Assembly (NCBI GenBank): GCA_023212645.1
Contig: JALBYC010000008.1
Span: forward strand, 124,001-188,000
Source of the DNA: Farysia itapuensis
Taxonomy: Eukaryota; Basidiomycota; Ustilaginomycetes; Ustilaginales; Ustilaginaceae
DNA: 64,000 nucleotides
Direction of reading: 5' to 3'
The notes beneath the pieces are model-generated. The model did no database searches, was not told the DNA's origin, and was given only the letters and a program-made list of their open reading frames with translations. Numbering within the stretch: the first letter of the stretch is position 1; the number at the start of each line of letters is the position of its first letter. Position numbers and translations under genes: made by a program. Positions 58,601 to 64,000 of this stretch are shown piece by piece.

Positions 58601-59049
58601 TCGAGATAGACTGGTAGCATGCGCAAGAAGCCGTCCGAGCCTGCCGTTGTGAGTGTGTAGGCGGTGTGATCGTTTGCTGTCCATGCATTGGTTCCACTGG
58701 CAAAAGCCCTGTTGGCCAAGGTGTCTAAGACACCCTTGTATGGATACAAATCGGAACCGAGAAAGATGAGATGCTCCAGTGTATGTGGTACGCCAGTGTC
58801 TTCAAAGATTTCTGAAGCGACCGTCATGTAGCAATTGAGGAGTGGCGAGTCAAAGTTGGCCCACATGACTGTCAGCCCGGTCTTGCGAGACTTCCACTTT
58901 TCGACATACATGCCTGGAGCATAGGCGAGCTCGGCTCGGGTGACCAGATCAAAATTGCCATGTTGAGAAGGTGACTGTACCATGCTAGCGCTGGGAGAAG
59001 GGTGGAATAGACGGCGGGAGAAGAAGGCTGCGATGGAAGCAGCTGCCAT
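55636..59049 (-). CDS. M16-family zinc metalloprotease (YOL098C type)
   Basis: 1137 residues from the ATG at 59049. The inverted zinc motif HxxEH is seen as PHTLEH, with H89, E92 and H93, followed by the family stretch YPYKGVLDTLANRAFASGTNAWT and YTLTTAGSDGF, PVYLDHVFFPTL, VFSEMQGRENS. The order and length fit the large, single-chain M16C proteases related to yeast YOL098C. Acidic Ser/Asp repeats end the protein. The open frame continues to 59496, but a TATATAA on the minus strand at 59142-59136 and a leader-like stretch below it favour this ATG; starts at 59178 or 58983 are possible. The Ser/Arg-rich first 60 residues resemble a targeting sequence but localisation is uncertain. Confidence 0.9.
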   Translation of the reverse strand: MAAASIAAFFSRRLFHPSPSASMVQSPSQHGNFDLVTRAELAYAPGMYVEKWKSRKTGLTVMWANFDSPLLNCYMTVASEIFEDTGVPHTLEHLIFLGSDLYPYKGVLDTLANRAFASGTNAWTANDHTAYTLTTAGSDGFLRMLPVYLDHVFFPTLTEAGFVTEVYHVNSKAQDAGVVFSEMQGRENSSGDLMELKAQRMLYPPTSAYRSETGGLMAALRKLNVDKIRDYHKQYYAPHNAALVVCGPLERAQLLDTLAPVEERLVAKRDAHATGPKGWKRPFVETDSAKPPTIDGSTLEQPGLDPADPPAHGDKPDPKRRRAFVDFPEKDESVGEVQLSWVGPSFQDWLTSEAVNILSTYLTDSPVSAIQRAFVERDDPMCTDVYIGLSDKAGASLISAYFSSVPAEQLDKLDTQLAQLLNEIAQQGIDMERMKMIIKRDKLKVLSGLETKPADSFADLLITDFLYGKRTGEDLHAALDDMSRYDELLTWSSAQWVTVLQKYFIDNARLVVVGRPSAALSDKLKADTKALEAERKEKLGPGGLEQLERKLEDAKQQNDKTIPDEMLRNFKIPSTDSIQWIPVGTAQVLPKVDGKDQLQPAESAYGVQVEKKPSELDQQVQAHVDADQACLPFFAQFDHVNSAFVSISVVLSTADLPAELKAQMQLYLSVLFSLPVVKQDGSKEALTYEQVVKGLDVDTLEYDVSLGTGGFGELICAELKLEKANYEKGIAWLRDLLYGSQFAVDRLKVSISKTIQSLPEQKRSGRTIASALSRSLTHDAEKSTNLANSILKLVTTMPALQEALNTNPDKVVQDFERIRSILLRPENVRVSVAGDVLSLPEPKGSWAKNFVQPSWDVKPSLPVPWSKDMLTPLGKNPALKGLITALPTIESSYSYFTSKGISSYTHPDAPALITTLTILNAMESYLWRYIRGAGLAYGAGISSNAESNLIQFSLYRSPDSAKAFIEARKVIQALCRDNTAATTTAATTAAEGQQQQLELAIDETTLESAKSSLHFSVAESEGTVSGAAQESFVDQVLKNAPKNRGKLLLKAVEHVSLEDVQQSLRKYVLPLFDPATSVAAVVAPPSKVDEIEQQLSQLGYHMERREIDLGQDDDDDEESGSESGSDESDSDDSSSQR

Positions 59050-59419
59050 AGACGTTGTCGATGGCCTTCTGTGAAACAGACGTATGTTTGTGAAAGGCAG
59101 TGAAGCGGCGGGACGAAACGGACTGCGAAGCTGTGTTATATACGGCAAGACTCTCTTTGACGACGAAGCAAGCCGCATCAAAGGAGGCAGTGGGCCGTGA
59201 GATGAAGATGGTGGGGCAGACGAAAAGGTCTTCTCGAAAGTCATCTTCCTATAGACTTCCGGCTTCCGCGCTTCCTGAGAAGAATTCGCCGGATCTGACA
59301 AAGAAAGCACAAAAAGTGAGTCTAACAGTTCAAATTGCCGAACGTCCGATTTTATTGCACCATAGTTCAGCCACCTTCCCCTGTCGTCGAGGCTACCATC
59401 GTCTTGCCACACTACCGTC
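59050..59419. promoter_or_regulatory. Divergent promoter of the M16 protease and COX17
   Basis: 370 bp between the chosen ATGs. On the minus strand it contains the TATATAA of the protease gene. Confidence 0.45.
59136..59142 (-). promoter_or_regulatory. TATA box candidate for the M16 protease gene
   Basis: TATATAA on the minus strand, 87 bp upstream of the ATG at 59049. It argues that the transcript begins below about 59110 and that ATGs higher up (59178, 59244) are not used. Confidence 0.45.
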
Positions 59420-59724
59420 ATGCCGACAGCAATCGAGCCTGCAACACCACAGATGGCCAACAAATTTGTCACAGAGCTCAATCCCAAGGGCATCAAGCCG
59501 TGAGTTCAAAATATCAAGCGGTGCAGATGATGAGCAAACTAACCATTTGTATATGTCTCTCTGTCTACAGATGTTGCGCTTGCCCAGAGACGAAAAGTGC
59601 AAGAGACGACTGCTTTCTCAAGTTTGGACATAGCGTAGAAGAGGACGGCGAATCAGCGAGAAAGTGCGAGGAGCTGGTCAAGCGTCATCGTCAATGCATG
59701 GCCTCGCTCGGATATAAGATCTGA
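59420..59724 (+). CDS. COX17: Cytochrome c oxidase copper chaperone COX17 (2 exons)
   Basis: Exons 59420-59499 and 59571-59724 give 77 residues; the 71-bp intron has a GTGAGT donor and ACAG acceptor. After 26 residues comes KPCCACPETKSARDDC, with the copper-binding CC-C, then a second CX9C as CEELVKRHRQC, ending in MASLGYKI. The two CX9C motifs form the coiled-coil-helix-coiled-coil-helix fold oxidised by Mia40. Cox17 carries Cu(I) in the intermembrane space to Sco1 and Cox11. The loop between the CX9C motifs is about 17 residues (FLKFGHSVEEDGESARK), roughly nine more than in the human protein. Confidence 0.96.
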
Positions 59725-60023
59725 TCCGGCCATCTTACATTTTGCCAGCCAGTACTCACCGCTCTTTAATCGACCAAGGTCTCTGTAACATTCTGTACCA
59801 TCATTCACAGCATACATACAAGCTCTCTTAGCACTCCATCTGCGTGCACTGCGTCCTCTCTGCCTGTGATTGTGTTAGAGCTGTGATTGTCAATCCGCGC
59901 TCGCGCGCTCGCGCGCTCGGTGAAGTGTGAGTGAGAGCTCGGCAAATTGATGGTTATCAAGGTTATCTTCCAAACCACCATTATTTTTTTTTGGTTATTG
60001 TGCATACCCGTTGGATCGCACGC
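59725..60023. promoter_or_regulatory. Upstream region of the siroheme synthase gene
   Basis: It holds TGTGATTG at 59865-59872 and 59882-59889, a triple 8-bp GC-rich repeat, and an out-of-frame upstream ATG at 59950 whose 72-codon frame overlaps the main start. Confidence 0.5.
59896..59919 (+). repeat. Triple 8-bp tandem repeat CGCGCTCG
   Basis: Three perfect copies of CGCGCTCG sit 105 bp before the MET1-like ATG. The sequence is GC-rich and partly self-complementary. Confidence 0.9.
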
Positions 60024-62477
60024 ATGTCGACGATGCTGGACAGTGACGCCTTTCCGTGTCCTGAACCGACAGCAAGCTTACTGCTGTCGCATCGTCCAGC
60101 ACCTGGCAGGGTTGTCTTGGTGCTGGGCACCGGCAAGCTGGCTGCTTCGCGCTGCTTTGCTTGTCTAGAAGCCGGTATCAAGCCTGTCGTCCTCTCTATC
60201 ACCGATTCGGTAGATGCAGATCTGCAGGGACACGAAGCATGTCCTGAGCTACGGCATCGCATTTCAGCGGGCTCCGTCGTGTACCACCGCATTGATCCAG
60301 CTTGCTTTTCCACCCAACACGCTATCACGGCACAGTGGAATCATATCTTGGACCTCTACGACGCAAGTCATGACTCTGATTCGGTCAATGCCATCTTTGC
60401 CGTCTGTGTCACCGACACTTTGCATTCAGGAGACGAAGATGCCAGTCAAGTTTCGAGCAATCGTGCTACGTCTTCGACAGAACCGGCCTTATCTGTCTAC
60501 TCCCGAGCAAAATTGATTAGCCGTCTATGCCGCAAGCGTCGTATACCCATCAATGTGGCTGACAAGCCAGAGCTATGTGACTTTTCCTTTCCTGCCAGCT
60601 ACCGTTTCCCTTGCGTCTCGCCAAGCAGTGAGCAGACCAAGTCGTCCAGCAGCTCTCTGCAGGTGGCTGTCACTACCAATGGACGCGGATGTCGGCTCGC
60701 CGGCCGGATTCGGCGTGAGATTGTCAGTGCCCTTCCACGGAACGTAGGCGACGCAGTGGACAAAGTAGGGATCATGCGCGATCTAGCTCGAAATCAAATC
60801 GATGTACCTGCAACACCGGCAAACGACGGAACCGCGCAGATAGAAGAAGAGGATCTATCGTTCGACACGACCCCACTCAACAGTCCTGTGCCCCAACTCC
60901 ACCCCAAGAACCCCATCGACCAAAGCACCGCTGCAAAATTGCGCATCAAAGACTTGCACCTTGAAGTCGCCAAAGAGCGTGAGAAACGGCGTGAGGAGGC
61001 GGCGGAACGCACAAAGCGACGGATGCGATGGGTTGCTCAAATCAGCGAGTACTGGCCCATCGAGTACCTTGGCGACTTGCATGAGTCGCAGATGCAACAA
61101 GTGCTCAAAGCGTACGGCGAGGACTCGCAGGCATACGGCCCGTCTCAGGCTATCTCGGAGCAAACCGAGAGCGGGGAGAGACCGAGTCGCGGACGGGCCA
61201 AAGAGCCGCTTAGCGGGTCGGTCGGTGTTCAGCGTGCGCGTTCCCAGCACTCGCTCGACATTCGTCCACCCCAGCCGTCCCCCTCGCAGCGACGCGGACA
61301 TATATACCTACTCGGATCTGGGCCAGGACACCCGGGTTTACTGACGACTTTCGCCTACCGTCTGCTTGTCTCTGCCACCACAGACCTGATTCTGTCAGAC
61401 AAGCTCGTTCCTTCCTCTATTCTCAAGCTTATTCCCAGCAGTACGCCTTTGGAAATCGCACGCAAGTTCCCGGGCAACGCCGAGGGTGCACAGTCCGAAC
61501 TGATCGCAAAGGCGCTCAAAGCGGCACTCGAGGAGGGCAAGACAGTGGTACGTCTGAAGCAAGGAGATCCATTCGTCTACGGACGAGGTGGGGAAGAAGT
61601 CTTGGCTTTCCGCAATGCGGGCATCGAGTGTACAGTCGTACCGGGGATTAGTTCGAGCATTGCTGCGCCTGCGCTGCTTGGTATTCCAGTGACACAGCGT
61701 GGGGCTGCAGACAGCTTGGTGCTGTGCACGGGTGTTGGAAAGGGCGGGAAAAAGGTGCGACTGCCAGGGTACGAGCGTGGTCGGACGCTGGTGGTGCTCA
61801 TGGGTGTAGCTCGGCTCGAAGCTGTGGTCAAGACCTTGATTGGCACAGCAGCTCTCGATGCAAACGGCGATGACACGAGCATGGTAGGCGACCGTGACGG
61901 ACCTGCTTTCCCGCCGTATACACCCATCGCCATTATCGAGCGCGCTAGTTCATCGGATCAGCGTATGGTTGCAAGCACTCTCGATGGGATCGTCGAGGCG
62001 CTCGAACGGAGTGGAGAGCAGCGTCCCCCGGGGATGATGGTCATTGGTTGGTCTATTCTGTCGCTCGAAGGGCGGGGCGATACCACGATTCAGGACGACG
62101 CCCTTGACTGCGCTGACGACGAGGCGTTGCTTCAGCAGCGCGACATGGCGCGAGTCGCTTCGTGGCTTCGTGGGCGCAAACACATTGTGCGTGAAGGTCT
62201 AGATGCCTCGTACCGCTCTGCGCTAGATTCCTTCCGAAACTTCCCGGAGCATCTTCACGTTCACGACACAGCCCCTGGCGTGACAGCCGTTCCGGCAGAC
62301 GAGGCCGAGCGCAGGAGCGAGACCGGCTGGGCGCCAGGACGGTACGCCAACGGCATCCCACAAGGCGGGTGGCTGCCCGGCGAGTCACCCAACCACCCCG
62401 CACACGACACCCTCGCCCACCACCAAAACCAGACCTACGCAGAAATTCAAGCCAGACTCAAAAACACTACCACGTAA
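60024..62477 (+). CDS. MET1: Siroheme synthase: Met8-like dehydrogenase fused to uroporphyrinogen III methyltransferase
   Basis: 817 residues from the ATG at 60024 (upstream codons start at GTG). The N-terminal part (about 25-260) begins GRVVLVLGTGKLAASRCFACLEAGIKPVVL in pieces, an NAD-binding fold like Met8/CysG (precorrin-2 dehydrogenase), with later INVADKPELCDFSFPA, the CysG-like N-V-D-x-x-x-C-x-F-x-P pattern. The C-terminal part (about 423-700) is the methyltransferase: GHIYLLGSGPGHPGLLT, LILSDKLVP, VVRLKQGDPFVYGRGGEE, VVPGISSSIAAPALLGIPVTQRG. Together they make siroheme, the cofactor of sulfite and nitrite reductase. A long charged linker separates the parts, and the last 130 residues are disordered. 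The order is that of bacterial CysG. Yeast splits the same functions between Met1 and Met8. Confidence 0.92.
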   Translation: MSTMLDSDAFPCPEPTASLLLSHRPAPGRVVLVLGTGKLAASRCFACLEAGIKPVVLSITDSVDADLQGHEACPELRHRISAGSVVYHRIDPACFSTQHAITAQWNHILDLYDASHDSDSVNAIFAVCVTDTLHSGDEDASQVSSNRATSSTEPALSVYSRAKLISRLCRKRRIPINVADKPELCDFSFPASYRFPCVSPSSEQTKSSSSSLQVAVTTNGRGCRLAGRIRREIVSALPRNVGDAVDKVGIMRDLARNQIDVPATPANDGTAQIEEEDLSFDTTPLNSPVPQLHPKNPIDQSTAAKLRIKDLHLEVAKEREKRREEAAERTKRRMRWVAQISEYWPIEYLGDLHESQMQQVLKAYGEDSQAYGPSQAISEQTESGERPSRGRAKEPLSGSVGVQRARSQHSLDIRPPQPSPSQRRGHIYLLGSGPGHPGLLTTFAYRLLVSATTDLILSDKLVPSSILKLIPSSTPLEIARKFPGNAEGAQSELIAKALKAALEEGKTVVRLKQGDPFVYGRGGEEVLAFRNAGIECTVVPGISSSIAAPALLGIPVTQRGAADSLVLCTGVGKGGKKVRLPGYERGRTLVVLMGVARLEAVVKTLIGTAALDANGDDTSMVGDRDGPAFPPYTPIAIIERASSSDQRMVASTLDGIVEALERSGEQRPPGMMVIGWSILSLEGRGDTTIQDDALDCADDEALLQQRDMARVASWLRGRKHIVREGLDASYRSALDSFRNFPEHLHVHDTAPGVTAVPADEAERRSETGWAPGRYANGIPQGGWLPGESPNHPAHDTLAHHQNQTYAEIQARLKNTTT

Positions 62478-62525
62478 TCGTCTCCACTAGTGCGCGCAGA
62501 ATACAGCATTTTGATTGCACAGGCA

Positions 62526-63767
62526 TCAGCTTGGTACGGGAATTTTACCGTCTGTTGGGGGTGCTTTGATGATGGTACGGCCGCGACCGGGTCCTTGTCG
62601 GAGCTTGTTTGTTTTGGGTACTTCCATCTTGCCCGTGTGCTTGTGCGACCAGCTGACCCGCGTTACCTGCTTATCCGCTTCGTCGTGAGATCCGAACGCG
62701 GTGGGTTTGAGTGCGGAGACGAGGCGTGTGACTGCAATCTTTCCTTTCGACGCCGGCACGGCAGGCAGTGGGGACTCTGATTTGGCGAGAATCTCTATCG
62801 AACGCACGCTGGATGCCGATGTCGATGTGTTCGCGGCAGAAAGGGAAGGGCATGGATCAGAGTATTGAAGGGACGAGCCTCGATCTGTACTGATTGAGGA
62901 CAGGCGTGGCTGGTATTCAAGTGCTTCTTCCGCCTGTCTGTCACCAGTAACTCTGCTGTTCACCACCCATGTACGGTTTGGATTCGGCACTGATGGGAGT
63001 GAATGTGTGTCAAGCGTGCCAAAATGGCGTGAGGTGCGTGGCTTGATGGTCAATTGAGAGGATGACGACGTGGAGGAAGACGAGGATGTAGACGAAGACG
63101 CAAAAGACAACGTTGAGAAGAGCACCGACGGCTTCATGCGCTTACGCTCGTCCAGGGATGATGAAGACCTGTGCAGCAATGGTCTTGGTGCTGCGGGCTC
63201 TAATTGGAGAGCCTGCAGGTCGAGGGCAAGCTGCAGGCGTTGAACCTCTCGACGAAGATCGTCGACCACTTCTTGTTGTGATTTTGCCGACGTGCTTGGG
63301 CTTGCGTCAAGCTCTGTGGAGTCATGAATCATCTCGTCGACACAGCTGGCGGAGTCGTCCCAGGCTGCCTCGTTGCTCGACACATCTTCGTGCTTCGTAG
63401 GCTGATCAGCGGCCTCTTCCCACCAATATGGTGCTGCTTTGGTTGGCAGGGTAGTGGGTGGGAACGGGAACAAGCGCCAGTACTGGTCATTGCTGCTGTA
63501 AGTCGAACACGGACGGCTGCTCATGGTGGGCGTCTGCGGCAACGCTTTTAGATGTCGGTGAGGTCGATCGTAGGTGCTGGTCGAAATGAACTGCTTGCTG
63601 CCTCTTTGCGACCACGAAGCCTTTTCGTGGCTTTCGCCGTCGTCGTCTTCTGCAATGGAAGCAGGGATCGAGAAGCGATGGACAGAAGTAGCGGCGGTAG
63701 AAACGCTGTAGAAGCTTCCCGCCTCTGACGCTGTATCAAACAGCGACCTGCACGGTGAGCCACTCAT
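62526..63767 (-). CDS. Ser-rich protein of unknown function
   Basis: 413 residues from the ATG at 63767 (the frame opens at TTG further up). The protein is Ser/Thr-rich throughout, with an STSSSSSTSSSS run near residue 235 and one short likely helix (EVVDDLRREVQRLQLALDLQALQL) around residues 165-188, perhaps a coiled coil. Several patches resemble phosphorylation sites. The C-terminal 60 residues are basic (KMEVPKTNKLRQGPGRGRTI). I recognise no domain. No signal peptide. It converges with the siroheme synthase gene, 48 bp between stops. Confidence 0.68.
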   Translation of the reverse strand: MSGSPCRSLFDTASEAGSFYSVSTAATSVHRFSIPASIAEDDDGESHEKASWSQRGSKQFISTSTYDRPHRHLKALPQTPTMSSRPCSTYSSNDQYWRLFPFPPTTLPTKAAPYWWEEAADQPTKHEDVSSNEAAWDDSASCVDEMIHDSTELDASPSTSAKSQQEVVDDLRREVQRLQLALDLQALQLEPAAPRPLLHRSSSSLDERKRMKPSVLFSTLSFASSSTSSSSSTSSSSQLTIKPRTSRHFGTLDTHSLPSVPNPNRTWVVNSRVTGDRQAEEALEYQPRLSSISTDRGSSLQYSDPCPSLSAANTSTSASSVRSIEILAKSESPLPAVPASKGKIAVTRLVSALKPTAFGSHDEADKQVTRVSWSHKHTGKMEVPKTNKLRQGPGRGRTIIKAPPTDGKIPVPS

Positions 63768-64000
63768 GTTGGCAAAATTCTGATCTATGTGTGTTACCAC
63801 ACAGACACACGCACGCGCTTTCGAGGGTCGGTTGCGAAGGTCGAAGCAGGACAGGCGAATGCTGCGTCGGTCTCTGAGCAAAAGTCTGTTTGCGAGCAGG
63901 GCAACGAAATGTGGGGGACTGGACAATGACGATACCAGACAACGGCGGATATAAAGGATCTCTCACGAAGGAAGAGCGGCTACCAGAGGTCCGTTGCGTG
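63768..64000. other. Right-end 233 bp, promoter of the Ser-rich gene
   Basis: It contains TATAAA on the plus strand at 63950-63955, which could serve a rightward gene starting beyond the window. No coding frame is supported. Confidence 0.35.

Noticed and set aside
59050..59496. Upstream extension of the M16 protease frame across COX17 exon 1
   Set aside because: It overlaps COX17 exon 1 on the other strand, has no homology, and a minus-strand TATA box lies inside it.

Overview
The window is nuclear DNA of a fungus, most probably a smut or relative (Ustilaginomycetes; Ustilago, Sporisorium or Pseudozyma type). The evidence is a gene-dense layout on both strands, mostly intronless long reading frames, short introns with strong GTAAGT or GTGAGT donors, typical fungal core genes, and Ser/Ala-rich disordered proteins. 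The genus cannot be fixed by eye. There is no operon, CRISPR array, rRNA, convincing tRNA or intact transposon. I support 33 protein genes; starts were moved to real ATG codons where the longest open frame began at TTG or GTG.

Layout, left to right. 0-6.4 kb: the 3' part of a Bqt4-like KilA-N/APSES membrane protein, FKBP12, a steroid 5-alpha-reductase family enzyme, PDCD5, TRAPP subunit Trs33 and a Whi5/Nrm1-type cell-cycle repressor. 7.2-17.4 kb: a 1354-residue disordered protein, a UPF0538 protein, the 60S export adaptor NMD3, an unlisted four-exon gene for a small putative secreted protein, and an HPC2/ubinuclein histone chaperone subunit. 17.4-19.5 kb: the largest gene-free stretch. 19.5-29.9 kb: a two-exon gene of unknown function, INO80 subunit Ies2, the GTPase Spg1/Tem1, the mitochondrial exoribonuclease Dss1, and a BED-finger/hAT transposase-like gene. 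30-47.5 kb: a giant protein with an embedded peroxiredoxin-like domain, IBA57, an unknown protein, a mitochondrial two-HMG-box protein, glucose-6-phosphate isomerase, a KHDC4-like KH protein, a DUF1769 protein, glutamate-cysteine ligase, a mitochondrial ICT1-type hydrolase and a WRAP53/TCAB1-like WD40 protein. 47.6-64 kb: mitochondrial DNA polymerase gamma with a long extra C-terminal region, an Ala-rich coiled-coil protein, succinate dehydrogenase subunit C, an M16 metalloprotease, COX17, a fused siroheme synthase (Met8-like plus Met1) and a Ser-rich unknown.

Much of the right half serves mitochondria: RNA turnover (Dss1), Fe-S assembly (IBA57), nucleoid packaging (HMG), ribosome rescue (ICT1), DNA replication (Mip1), and respiratory complexes II and IV (SDH3, COX17). 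Many genes are divergent pairs with 150-450 bp shared promoters.

The most interesting points are: the small secreted-protein candidate at 13978-14572; the LYR-like C-terminal module fused to DNA polymerase gamma; the symmetrical 60-nt exon that carries the core of the Whi5/Nrm1 motif; the intact hAT-derived gene; the peroxiredoxin-like domain inside a 1377-residue disordered protein; and an 8-bp motif (TGTGATTG) recurring upstream of several start codons.
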